A stretch of DNA of 64,000 nucleotides from the NCBI GenBank assembly GCA_947444305.1, contig CANEZP010000011.1, forward strand, positions 107,226 through 171,225. Direction: 5' to 3'. Source of the stretch: Pseudobdellovibrionaceae bacterium (GTDB lineage Bacteria > Bdellovibrionota > Bdellovibrionia > Bdellovibrionales > UBA1609). How positions within the stretch are numbered: the stretch's first letter is position 1; each line of letters begins with the position of its first letter. The notes beneath the pieces are model-generated. The model did no database searches. It saw only the letters and a program-made list of their open reading frames with translations, and was not told the origin of the DNA. Shown one piece after another: positions 1 through 7,573 of this stretch. Both the position numbers and the translations under genes were made by a program.

Positions 1-1
1 T

Positions 2-97
2 TATCTAACGGCCGAATACCGGGGCATCGTCGGGCTCTCGGACAATTACGATTTTTCGTCCGACTTAATCAACGGCGGATTATTAATGGAGTTCTAA
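2..97 (+). CDS. 3' end of an outer-membrane-type protein (partial)
   Basis: An open frame enters from the left edge and stops at TAA 95-97, one base before the next ATG. The 31 visible residues alternate polar and apolar residues and end in ...LLMEF. A C-terminal Phe after such a strand is typical of the last strand of outer-membrane beta-barrels, which the BAM complex recognises. With only 31 residues the family cannot be named, so the barrel assignment is inference. Confidence 0.45.
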   Translation, partial: YLTAEYRGIVGLSDNYDFSSDLINGGLLMEF

Positions 98-98
98 A

Positions 99-1226
99 AT
101 GCTGGTGTTGTTGTTTTCACTGTTGGCTTCCGCATTCGCCGCCCCTGCTTCCTCCTCCTGTACGCTCACCGAAATTTTAAAGTCCGACAAGCCCGACCGC
201 GCCTGCGTCGAGGCTTACCTTAACAAAATCAAAAACAGCGAAGACCGCGGTGAAGCCAAGTTTCGCCTCGCGCGGTGGAAGCCGATCAAAGAACTTAAGG
301 TCGATAGCGGCGCGGGCATGATCGAAGCGTACGACGGCACAAAGTTTTTAACCCGCGCGGTTCTCTTACAAGTTCAGAAACCCATGATGATCTGGATGGA
401 CGGCAAAATTCTGACCGACAATTCAGAAAACGCATCGTTCGCCCGGCGCTTCGACAATGCCGTGAAGAAAAACAAGTCAGCCCTCCTCAACTTTATTTTA
501 CCGACGGCGCACGCGCAGTCTCAAAGCGCGCTCTCAACGACGCAACAGACGTTGACCATGCTCTACGCGCTCGATGAACCGAACGTGTGGAACGACGCCG
601 CGGGAATCACGCAAGGCTCGAAGGAAATCGAAAACTTCATCGCTTCCCGTAACCGTCTCGGGCGCATGCTGTTCGGGGCGCGCGAGGTACGCTGTACCTC
701 GAAAAACTTAGTCGAGCCGACCGAGTTCAACCAGACGGGCAGCTACAGTGACATCGACACGCGCCTAAAGATTACGCCTAAATCCGCAAACGAGTTTATC
801 GTCACCGGCCTGCAAGCCGGCCAAACCCACGTGATCAAACTAAGCACTTGGGAAACCCGCATACCGCATTCCGAAAAGACGCAATCCGCGTTGGACTTTA
901 AGACGGCCGCCGAAGATGCGACGATTTCAACCTGCGCCGACGCCGGCTGTTCAAGCGTGAGTAAAACGGACAAGTTTGACCAGTGGAACTACGTTCTTCG
1001 TAAAAGTCCGGAAGCCGACCGTCGCTGGCGCGCGCAAAACTCGGCGGCGACAAACATGAATCTTTCCGATCACAACGATTTGTTCCGCGCGGAACTCGTG
1101 GGCAAATTGTTCGGGCTCTCCGTCTTAGGGAGTTGCTGCGCCAGCCCCGCGTGCCGGGAAAAGATGGCGGAACGTTTCGGCATCTCACTCAAAAATGCGA
1201 CCCCAGATTCTACGACGACCTACTGA
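99..1226 (+). CDS. Exported protein of unknown function
   Basis: This 375-residue protein begins with a short hydrophobic signal sequence (LVLLFSLLASAFA, probable signal peptidase I cleavage after AFA). The rest is soluble and polar with several Cys pairs near the C terminus (CADAGC, CCASPAC), suggesting disulfides in the periplasm or outside the cell. I recognise no domain. The start is one base after the stop of the upstream gene, and the stop overlaps the truA start by one base (TGATG), so it sits between two genes as part of one transcription unit. Function unknown. Confidence 0.75.
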   Translation: MLVLLFSLLASAFAAPASSSCTLTEILKSDKPDRACVEAYLNKIKNSEDRGEAKFRLARWKPIKELKVDSGAGMIEAYDGTKFLTRAVLLQVQKPMMIWMDGKILTDNSENASFARRFDNAVKKNKSALLNFILPTAHAQSQSALSTTQQTLTMLYALDEPNVWNDAAGITQGSKEIENFIASRNRLGRMLFGAREVRCTSKNLVEPTEFNQTGSYSDIDTRLKITPKSANEFIVTGLQAGQTHVIKLSTWETRIPHSEKTQSALDFKTAAEDATISTCADAGCSSVSKTDKFDQWNYVLRKSPEADRRWRAQNSAATNMNLSDHNDLFRAELVGKLFGLSVLGSCCASPACREKMAERFGISLKNATPDSTTTY

Positions 1227-1999
1227 TGCGAAAAATACGCTTACACCTTTCCTACGACGGGACCGACTTTCACGGCTGGCAAAAACAACCCGGCGCCCCG
1301 ACCGTGCAGGGCACCCTCGAGTCGGCACTCGCGCAAATGTACCAAGAACCCATCCGGGTCATCGGCTCCGGCCGGACCGACGCGGGTACCCATGCCGTTC
1401 AGCAGGTCGTCCACTTCGAGGCACCGAAGACCTTGAAGCAGGAAGAACGCCTGGTTCGGGCGCTCAATTCGATGCTTCCCGAAACTATGGTGGTGCGCGG
1501 CGCGTGGCTCGCCCCGGCCGATTTTCACGCTCTATATAGTGCGCACCGGAAAACCTACGTTTACCGGATCTGGAATGGCCCAACGCGTTCGGCGCTTTGG
1601 AACAAGCGGGCTTTGTACGTCCCGCACGAACTGAATCTGGATTTTCTAAATAGTTTGGCCGCCGAGTTGATCGGCCACAAAGACTTCAAAAGCTTCCAAA
1701 CTACCGGAACTCCGGTCAAAACGACCGTTCGGACCGTCGATCATTGCCGCTTTGTTAAGCGCTCCGGACACCTTATTGAGTTCAGTATCCGGGGCAGCGG
1801 ATTTTTAAAACAGATGGTTCGGAACCTCGTCGGCACCTTACTTCACCTCGAACGCAACAAAGGCGACCTGAATCAGCTGCGTGCGATTTTCGCCGCGAAG
1901 AACCGGCAAGCCGCCAAGACGACCGCTCCGGCGCACGGGCTCTATCTTTACCGGGTTTACTACCCCCCTGCGCTTGACAAGAAGTGCCTAAAAATTTAG
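1226..1999 (+). CDS. truA: tRNA pseudouridine(38-40) synthase TruA
   Basis: TruA converts uridines 38-40 of the tRNA anticodon arm to pseudouridine. The 257-residue product has the usual length. It carries YDGTDFHGWQ near the N terminus and the catalytic-Asp motif GRTDAGTHA. I chose ATG 1226 because the protein then begins MRKIRLHLSYDGT as in the family, and the ATG overlaps the previous stop. A longer in-frame start at 1133 would add 31 unrelated residues. The gene precedes rplM-rpsI, a linkage seen in many bacteria, and its 3' end holds the likely rplM promoter. Confidence 0.95.
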   Translation: MRKIRLHLSYDGTDFHGWQKQPGAPTVQGTLESALAQMYQEPIRVIGSGRTDAGTHAVQQVVHFEAPKTLKQEERLVRALNSMLPETMVVRGAWLAPADFHALYSAHRKTYVYRIWNGPTRSALWNKRALYVPHELNLDFLNSLAAELIGHKDFKSFQTTGTPVKTTVRTVDHCRFVKRSGHLIEFSIRGSGFLKQMVRNLVGTLLHLERNKGDLNQLRAIFAAKNRQAAKTTAPAHGLYLYRVYYPPALDKKCLKI

Positions 2000-2002
2000 A
2001 AC
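1974..2002 (+). promoter_or_regulatory. Sigma-70-type promoter for rplM-rpsI
   Basis: A perfect -35 box TTGACA (1974-1979) is followed after 17 bases by TAGAAC (1997-2002; 4 of 6 matches to TATAAT). It lies at the very end of truA, 35 bases before the rplM ATG, so the transcript would have a short leader. Spacing and position fit a strong ribosomal-protein promoter. Not experimentally shown. Confidence 0.55.
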
Positions 2003-2037
2003 TTCTGTTCTTTCAATCATTGAGTAAGGATTTGCAG

Positions 2038-2475
2038 ATGAAAACCTGGATCGCTAAGCCGGGCCAAGTAGAAGCCAAATGGTACATCGTCGATGCTACC
2101 GGCAAGACCCTGGGCCGTATGTGTACCGAGATCGCACTGATCTTGCGTGGCAAAAATAAACCGACCTACACTCCTCACGTAGATACCGGCGATTTCGTCA
2201 TCGTTATCAATTCTGAAAAAGTAAAAATGAGCGGTAACAAGTGGAACGACGAGAAATTCTATTCTCACTCGCGCTACTTCGGTTCATTGAAAGAGCTGAG
2301 CGCCGCTCAAGTTCGCGACAAAGATCCCGCGATGGTGATTCAAGAAGCCGTTGCCGGTATGTTGCCCAAAACGAAATTGGCCCGTCGGTTGATTCACAAG
2401 TTGAAAGCCTTCAAAGGCCCGAATCATCCCCACGCTAGCCAAAAACCCCAAGCGCTCAACATCGCCGACGCGTAG
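2038..2475 (+). CDS. rplM: 50S ribosomal protein L13 (uL13)
   Basis: The 145-residue protein is standard L13: it starts MKTWIAKPG, then has WYIVDATGKTLGR, LRGKNKPTYTPHVDTGD and the C-terminal YKGPNHPH-like motif (here FKGPNHPH). L13 binds 23S rRNA early in large-subunit assembly. ATG 2038 gives the family N terminus; an upstream in-frame start at 1984 would lie within truA and the promoter. It is followed 24 bases later by rpsI, the universal partner, in one transcription unit that ends at the terminator at 2978-3003. Confidence 0.97.
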   Translation: MKTWIAKPGQVEAKWYIVDATGKTLGRMCTEIALILRGKNKPTYTPHVDTGDFVIVINSEKVKMSGNKWNDEKFYSHSRYFGSLKELSAAQVRDKDPAMVIQEAVAGMLPKTKLARRLIHKLKAFKGPNHPHASQKPQALNIADA

Positions 2476-2499
2476 AATAGAATACGGAGAACGAATTTT

Positions 2500-2901
2500 A
2501 TGGCTAAAACAGCAGAGCAAGTTTACTACGCCACCGGCCGCCGCAAAACCAGCGCCGCACGCGTCTTTTTGACTCCCGGATCCGGCAAATTCACCATCAA
2601 CGGCAAAGACAGCGAAAAATACATGCCGACGCCTACCGCGCGTTCGTGCGTATCCACGCCCTTCGCATTGACCGACACTAAAAATCAATACGACGCCCGC
2701 GTGACCGTAGTCGGCGGCGGCGTGACCGGCCAATCCGAAGCGATTCGCCACGGTGTTTCGCGTGCTTTGGTTGCGATCAATCCTGAGTTGCGCCTGACTT
2801 TGAAAAAAGCCGGCTTCCTGACTCGCGATTCGCGCATGGTTGAACGTAAGAAGTACGGTAAGCACAAAGCTCGCCGCTCGACTCAGTTCTCGAAACGGTA
2901 G
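2500..2901 (+). CDS. rpsI: 30S ribosomal protein S9 (uS9)
   Basis: This 133-residue protein has the S9 hallmarks: YATGRRKTSAARV near the N terminus, GQSEAIRHGVSRAL in the middle, and a basic tail DSRMVERKKYGKHKARR ending in SKR. The conserved final SKR reaches the P-site tRNA in the ribosome. A GGAG motif lies about 10 bases before the ATG. It is the last gene of the truA-rplM-rpsI group and is followed by two palindromes and an intrinsic terminator. Confidence 0.97.
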   Translation: MAKTAEQVYYATGRRKTSAARVFLTPGSGKFTINGKDSEKYMPTPTARSCVSTPFALTDTKNQYDARVTVVGGGVTGQSEAIRHGVSRALVAINPELRLTLKKAGFLTRDSRMVERKKYGKHKARRSTQFSKR

Positions 2902-2909
2902 ATCTTTGC

Positions 2910-2964
2910 GGATCGCAGGCTTGCGATCCTTTATTTCAAATTGTGGATCGCAAGCTTGCGATCC
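2910..2964. repeat. Two near-identical 20-bp palindromes after rpsI
   Basis: GGATCGCAGGCTTGCGATCC (2910-2929) and GGATCGCAAGCTTGCGATCC (2945-2964) differ at one base and lie 15 bases apart. The second is a perfect palindrome and the first has one central mismatch. They sit between the rpsI stop and the T-rich terminator hairpin. They could fold as hairpins that protect the 3' end of the mRNA, or be copies of a small dispersed palindromic element. Confidence 0.8.
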
Positions 2965-2977
2965 TTCTCGAAAAGAC

Positions 2978-3003
2978 CCACGCCGAACGCGTGGTTTTTT
3001 TTT
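2978..3003 (+). terminator. Intrinsic terminator of rplM-rpsI
   Basis: Stem CCACGC (2978-2983) pairs with GCGTGG (2989-2994) around the loop CGAAC, followed by nine Ts (2995-3003). It lies 77 bases after the rpsI stop and touches the stop codon of the convergent protease gene, which ends at 3002. Confidence 0.85.
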
Positions 3004-4528
3004 ATTCTTTGCCCTTCTTATTTCGGGCGGCGACCATCGTCATAAAATCTTTAAGGGCTTGCTGATCCCCGCGCTGAACAATTCGCTGCATCTCGAGTGC
3101 GTCGGCCATCTCAAGCGCGAAGTGATCCGTCGCGCAAGGCGGAAGCTTGTGCACAATTTCGGTACTGACCACGCGTTCGGTGACCTTCGCGGTTTCGCCC
3201 TCTCGAAGGTCCGCCAATTGCCGGGGCGTAAAAGTGTAGGTCGCCATTTTTGTTCCGGCCACGAATCGTATAGTCACCTTCGCGTATTTATCGAGCTGAA
3301 GGCGCGCCGACCAACCGGGCGTCGCGTGCGTGATGGCGCCCTTACGCATCCACCCGCCGCCGTATAGGCCTAAGAACGTCGGTTCGGTGTAGAATTTCTT
3401 TTTGAGCGCGCCGTTTTCGTCGGTCGCGCGGATCACGCACGAAGGTGCAAGTTCAAACGTGAAGAAACCCTTGCCCTCCGTGAAATTCGAAACGCGTTCA
3501 CCATCGTCCTTTCGTATCGCCCAACCGAAGAGCTGATCTTTATCGGTGTTCAGAAATTTGATGTAGTCCGCAATCACCGCCGAGGTGATCACCCATTCGT
3601 TAAGCATGCGGTTGATATTGAAATTATCCGCACCGTCGCCAACAACAATGTTCGCGGCGCAAGAGGAATGCGGCTGGAGTCCGAGCTCCGCGAGCCCGAC
3701 GCAAGCGAGATTCGTCGCGATCGCTATTGAATCAATGTTGAATTGATGATCGTCGAGGCCGGGAAAAGTCGGCAGCCTCGAAGTCTCACCGTCGGTTGAT
3801 CTTTGCAGCAAAGCCGCGACTTCACCCTGCGCGTTCAAGATCGGCGCGCCGGACACGCCGCCTTTTCCCTTACAATCGTAGAGGCTAATGTTCGGCGATA
3901 AAGGTGAAGCGTAGTTGCCGGTGAACAGACCCGCATCCCCGGTGGCGCAGGCGTGCTCACGCATCTCGACCGAACGGGCCCCGGTTGACCAAGCTTTGCG
4001 AATGGTCACCGGGCTTTGCGGCGCGAGACCGTTTTGCGACAACGGCAAAACTTTTGCGTTTAATTTACGGTCGAGCAGAATGAACGCGTAATCCGGAACG
4101 AGGTTGTTTTTCTTCTTCGAACTTAGCGCATACTCCGAAATTTTTAAGATCCGTTTGCATTGCGCGGATTCCGTAGTCGACGGGATTCGAAAAGCAATTT
4201 CTTGATCGCAAGCATCGGTTTTCTCGACGCAATGACGGTTCGTCATCAGCACCGAATGACCCTCAAATTCACCGGCAACAAAGGCCGTGCAGAGGCCGGA
4301 GACGAGATAGTTAGAAATAAAAAGAACACCGACGCCCTCCGGACAAACGCCGGAGGAACAATCGATTTTGAACTCATCCGCAAAACGGGTCGCCCGGGTG
4401 GAGCGGGCGTAGGGCGAGGGGTCCGGTTTGTCGGCGCCACGATAAACGGGCGATTTCGGCGTATCATTGTGGCAAGCGCTGAGGATCACCATCGTCATCG
4501 CCACAATTATAACTTTAGAAAAATCCAA
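3002..4528 (-). CDS. Trypsin-like serine protease lipoprotein
   Basis: The protein is predicted to be a lipid-anchored chymotrypsin-fold protease. From a TTG start at 4528 it has a short signal peptide and lipobox LSAC. I chose TTG because AGAGGGG lies 6 bases upstream and the signal peptide is then the right length; a GTG at 4549 would add 7 residues. The catalytic triad is visible: His in LMTNRHCVE, Asp in PDYAFILLD and Ser in GGVSGAPIL, where the usual form is GNSGSP. About 250 further residues follow with no domain I recognise, including Cys that could form disulfides. Several deltaproteobacterial relatives carry similar secreted trypsin-like proteins. Substrate unknown. Confidence 0.75.
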   Translation of the reverse strand: MDFSKVIIVAMTMVILSACHNDTPKSPVYRGADKPDPSPYARSTRATRFADEFKIDCSSGVCPEGVGVLFISNYLVSGLCTAFVAGEFEGHSVLMTNRHCVEKTDACDQEIAFRIPSTTESAQCKRILKISEYALSSKKKNNLVPDYAFILLDRKLNAKVLPLSQNGLAPQSPVTIRKAWSTGARSVEMREHACATGDAGLFTGNYASPLSPNISLYDCKGKGGVSGAPILNAQGEVAALLQRSTDGETSRLPTFPGLDDHQFNIDSIAIATNLACVGLAELGLQPHSSCAANIVVGDGADNFNINRMLNEWVITSAVIADYIKFLNTDKDQLFGWAIRKDDGERVSNFTEGKGFFTFELAPSCVIRATDENGALKKKFYTEPTFLGLYGGGWMRKGAITHATPGWSARLQLDKYAKVTIRFVAGTKMATYTFTPRQLADLREGETAKVTERVVSTEIVHKLPPCATDHFALEMADALEMQRIVQRGDQQALKDFMTMVAARNKKGKE

Positions 4529-4916
4529 GATGATCCCCTCTGCTCGCACGTTATAAAAGCAAGCCCGGTGCCCTCTTACGTCGCGCTTGTTGGGCGCCGG
4601 CGCAAGGCTCAGGAATTTAATTTAATCCGGTGACCAAAATGGGCCTATAAAAAATAGGCTGTCCCAAAAATCCTGGCGTTTAAACCCAAATTGAAACCGG
4701 CCAAACTGGAAATTTGACCCAGGTTACGTGAGTTGGAACACCTGAAAGCGGGTTCAAGTGGGGAAATATTGCCGATGTGCCGTTTTGGTTCCGAACAAAT
4801 TTTTAATGAACTCATAGAGATTTCATTTAAAGTCGCAAACGTAGGATTTCTTTCAAGCGCGGTGTAGCTCTTGAACCAAGTTACTTGATCCAAGTTAAAC
4901 GTTCCTGAGGAGTCCC
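4529..4916. other. Divergent intergenic region with inverted and direct repeats
   Basis: No gene is convincing in these 388 bases between the divergent protease and ankyrin lipoprotein genes. The region holds GCCTAT-AAAAA-ATAGGC (4643-4659), a looser inverted repeat CAAATT (4687-4692) with AATTTG (4711-4716), and two similar 18-base blocks built on GACCCAGGTTACGTGA (about 4716-4731) and GAACCAAGTTACTTGA (about 4873-4888). AGGAG just before 4917 is the ribosome-binding site of the ankyrin gene. The repeats may be operators; no promoter box is clear. Confidence 0.5.
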
Positions 4917-6182
4917 ATGAAATACGTTCTGATCTTGACCACAATGTTGTTTTTCTCGGCGTGTTCGCACGACGATAACGATAGAAACAAACCGAAACCG
5001 CCCCCGGTAGAGAAGCCGGCGCCGCCGCCTACGCCTCCGACTCCCCCGCCGCAGGAGCCGACCGAACCGCCGCAAGCGGAGCAACCGAAGCCCGATCCCG
5101 CTCCCGCTCCTAAGACGGAGGAAAAACAATCTCAGCCGAAAGACGTAGTTGTACTACCGCCGGTAAAAGTTCCGAACGAACCCGCAACGCCTGCGCCCGC
5201 GAAGGAAGAGCCGCCTAAGAAACTTGAAGAACTTCCCGTCGTGAAGCCTGCGCCCGCGCCCGCGCAACCGCAATCTCCCGCGCCGGCGAAACAAGAACCG
5301 AAAAAACCTTTGCAGGATTTGCCGGTCAACCCGCCCGTAGCCCCGATCGAAAATCAGAGCCCCGCTCCGGCGAAGACCGAGCCTTCTAAAAAATTAGAAG
5401 AGCTACCGGTCGTTGCGAAGCCCGCACCGTTGGAAAATCAGAGCCCCGCTCCCGTAGCTACGCCCGCGCCCGCTCCCGAAGCGAAGCCGGCCCCGGAAGC
5501 GAAACCCGCTCCCGAGCAAAAAGCGGAGTCCGACAAGTCTGATAAGAAAGGTTACTACCCCCCGAAAGGTTCGATCGCCCAGTTGGTGAACGACAACGAT
5601 CTCGAAGGTGTCCAGAAAGTCATCAACTGGAACCCGCCCGAGCTCGACGAACGCGATCAATTAGGACGTGCGCCCCTGCATTACGCCCGCACGGCCGATA
5701 TGGCGAATTTGCTTTGGGATCGATGGGTAAAAGTACGTCATCAGTACTCGACCGAAACCCGTGCCGCTTCGTTAGTGCTCGACAACGAAGGCTTGTTGCC
5801 GATTCACATGATGGTCATCGACGGTGCGAAGGATGCTTTGTCCGTTCCGATGTACCAATGGTGTTCATGGTGGCACAGCGGTGATTGGAACACCCGCGAT
5901 GATCAAGGCCGCACGATTCTTCACCTTGCCGCAATCAACGGTGACCCCGAATTGGTTCAGTACATTTTAGATTGCCAGTACACGGCCACGTCGGTGAAAG
6001 ACAAAGAAGGCCGCACGGCTTTGCACTACGCAGCCACGCATAAAGATTTTAAAGCCGGCCGTATTCTTTTGCGCAACGTCGAATACGACCTGAGCGTCAA
6101 AGATAAGCACGGCGATACGGCCGTTAGCCTCGCGAAGAAAAACGGGATCTCGGAAACCGAGTTCGCGAAAAAAGCTAAATAG
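4917..6182 (+). CDS. Ankyrin-repeat lipoprotein with a Pro/Ala-rich stalk
   Basis: The 421-residue product starts with a lipoprotein signal ending at the lipobox FSAC (Cys16). Residues about 25-205 are Pro, Ala, Lys and Glu rich and contain three related blocks built on SPAPAK-EP-KKLEELPVV. The C-terminal 200 residues hold ankyrin-type units: LGRAPLHYAR, QGRTILHLAAINGDPELV, EGRTALHYAATHKDF and HGDTAVSLAKKNG. The extended stalk could hold the ankyrin domain away from the membrane, perhaps through the peptidoglycan. Ankyrin repeats bind proteins; the partner is unknown. AGGAG precedes the ATG by 6 bases and a terminator follows at 6225. Confidence 0.8.
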   Translation: MKYVLILTTMLFFSACSHDDNDRNKPKPPPVEKPAPPPTPPTPPPQEPTEPPQAEQPKPDPAPAPKTEEKQSQPKDVVVLPPVKVPNEPATPAPAKEEPPKKLEELPVVKPAPAPAQPQSPAPAKQEPKKPLQDLPVNPPVAPIENQSPAPAKTEPSKKLEELPVVAKPAPLENQSPAPVATPAPAPEAKPAPEAKPAPEQKAESDKSDKKGYYPPKGSIAQLVNDNDLEGVQKVINWNPPELDERDQLGRAPLHYARTADMANLLWDRWVKVRHQYSTETRAASLVLDNEGLLPIHMMVIDGAKDALSVPMYQWCSWWHSGDWNTRDDQGRTILHLAAINGDPELVQYILDCQYTATSVKDKEGRTALHYAATHKDFKAGRILLRNVEYDLSVKDKHGDTAVSLAKKNGISETEFAKKAK

Positions 6183-6224
6183 TATCCGCTAAGTTTAAAC
6201 GTTGGGCGTTCTCCGCCCAGAACC

Positions 6225-6258
6225 GAAAGCCTCCACCAACGTGGGGGCTTTCTTATTT
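6225..6258 (+). terminator. Intrinsic terminator after the ankyrin gene
   Basis: GAAAGCCTCCAC (6225-6236) pairs with GTGGGGGCTTTC (6241-6252), with one G-U wobble and loop CAAC, followed by a short T-rich run. It starts 43 bases after the stop of the ankyrin lipoprotein. Confidence 0.75.
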
Positions 6259-6262
6259 GTGC

Positions 6263-6277
6263 GTCTCAATCTGAGAC
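6263..6277. promoter_or_regulatory. Palindrome GTCTCA-ATC-TGAGAC
   Basis: This perfect 6+3+6 palindrome lies between the terminator and a possible small gene at 6334. The same half-sites occur at 46326-46340 and, in shortened form, at 62394-62405, always between genes. It looks like a binding site for a dimeric regulator; the protein is not known. Confidence 0.45.
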
Positions 6278-6333
6278 ATAATCACATCATTTTTGTCATT
6301 CGCTCCTTCGCACGAATCCGGCGAAGATTAATT

Positions 6334-6447
6334 ATGGACGCAAAACAAAACTCGAATTCAGTGACGCCGTTGTTATCTTTAAACTGGTTAACGGTCGTGA
6401 TGACTTCAACCATCGCGATCGTCTATTTCTCGATTATTATTAATTGA
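6334..6447 (+). CDS. Possible small single-pass membrane protein (37 aa)
   Basis: ATG 6334 opens a 37-residue frame with a polar N terminus (MDAKQNSNSV) and one hydrophobic segment (WLTVVMTSTIAIVYFSIII) ending in Asn. It lies alone in the 296-base gap between the ankyrin gene and the convergent M23 peptidase gene, 56 bases after a palindrome. There is no strong ribosome-binding site. It is supported only by its membrane-segment shape and position, and may not be a gene. Confidence 0.3.
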   Translation: MDAKQNSNSVTPLLSLNWLTVVMTSTIAIVYFSIIIN

Positions 6448-6478
6448 GGGTGCATTCTTTATCGCGGAAGTAGCGGAC

Positions 6479-7486
6479 TTACTCCGTAAGGATGTAGTTC
6501 ATCGGGTCGACGGCGATACCGTGGATGCGGACTTCGTAGTGTAAGTGCGCGCCGGTCGAACGGCCGGTGGTACCGACGGCCGAGATCGCGTCCCAGCGGC
6601 GGACTTTTTGACCTTGTTCAACGAAGACGCGTGAGTTGTGGCCGTAGCGGGTGACCACGCCGTAACCATGATCAATCGAAACGAGTTTACCGTAACCGGA
6701 TTCGTAACCGACGTACGAAACGACGCCGTCGGCCGGCGCGAAGACCGGCGTGCCCGGGGGCGCGGCCATGTCGACGCCCGCGTGCATGTGCGGATGATTG
6801 GTGAACGGATCTAAACGATAACCGAAACGCGAAGTGAACCAGCCTTTGGTCGGTTTGATCGAAGGGGTTGCCGTTAGCAAAGTTTGGCGCTCGCTCAACG
6901 AATCCCACAATTGCAAAACACCTTGTTCACGCAATTGCGATTGGCGTAACGCACGGTCGATGCGAATCGAAAGCGAGGCGTAGTCGCGAGCGGTATCGTC
7001 GGTCGTCGAGACGCTAAGCTCGCCGGATTTTTCGTCGGCGAAGGGTTCTTCCTGCGGTTGCGGATCGCGAATCAAAAACTCGCTCGAAGGCATCCGTGTC
7101 ACGGCGTTGCCTTCGGGATCGGCGACGTTACGCGCCGACGGACTTAGGGCCAGCTTGAGCACGCGCTCTTCATCTTCGACGTTCGTGATCAGATTTAATT
7201 TCTTAGTGAAGTTTTGGATGCGCTCGACGCTGGACTCAAGGCTAGAGAGTTTCTCTTCGGCGACTTGGAATTGGCGTTTCAATTCTTGATTTTCGGCTTT
7301 GAGGTGCCGGTTCTCGTTCGCCTTCAATAATAACCCGACGTAGTCGAGGGCGGCGGTGGCCGAAAGTAGAATCAAACAAAAGCCCAGAAAACCAAAGGTC
7401 TTAACCCAACCCGAAGTCAGATTGAGTTTCACCGTGCGGCCGTGCCGGTTGCTGGCGATCAAAATGGTGTAGTTCTTATTATTCAT
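6479..7486 (-). CDS. Membrane-anchored M23 (LytM) family peptidase
   Basis: M23 zinc peptidases cut peptidoglycan cross-bridges, or act as activators of amidases when degenerate. This 335-residue protein has one N-terminal membrane helix (about 29-50), a predicted coiled coil (about 55-100), a charged linker and a C-terminal M23 domain. The metal-site motifs appear intact: HAGVDMA (His235, Asp239) and GAHLHYE (His314, His316). The layout resembles cell-wall hydrolases used in division and elongation. It shares strand and spacing with no obvious operon partner; a PP2C gene lies 88 bases upstream on the same strand. Confidence 0.88.
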   Translation of the reverse strand: MNNKNYTILIASNRHGRTVKLNLTSGWVKTFGFLGFCLILLSATAALDYVGLLLKANENRHLKAENQELKRQFQVAEEKLSSLESSVERIQNFTKKLNLITNVEDEERVLKLALSPSARNVADPEGNAVTRMPSSEFLIRDPQPQEEPFADEKSGELSVSTTDDTARDYASLSIRIDRALRQSQLREQGVLQLWDSLSERQTLLTATPSIKPTKGWFTSRFGYRLDPFTNHPHMHAGVDMAAPPGTPVFAPADGVVSYVGYESGYGKLVSIDHGYGVVTRYGHNSRVFVEQGQKVRRWDAISAVGTTGRSTGAHLHYEVRIHGIAVDPMNYILTE

Positions 7487-7573
7487 ACGCTCTAGTCGTT
7501 ATGATTTAACGAGGATGACCCTTTGTCTATAATGACCGCGAACGATGACATTAGGGTTCATTAGCTGAATGCG

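Noticed and set aside
4645..4944. A 99-codon frame on the minus strand across the intergenic region
   Set aside because: It overlaps the ribosome-binding site and start of the ankyrin gene, has no recognisable family and fills the region with repeats.
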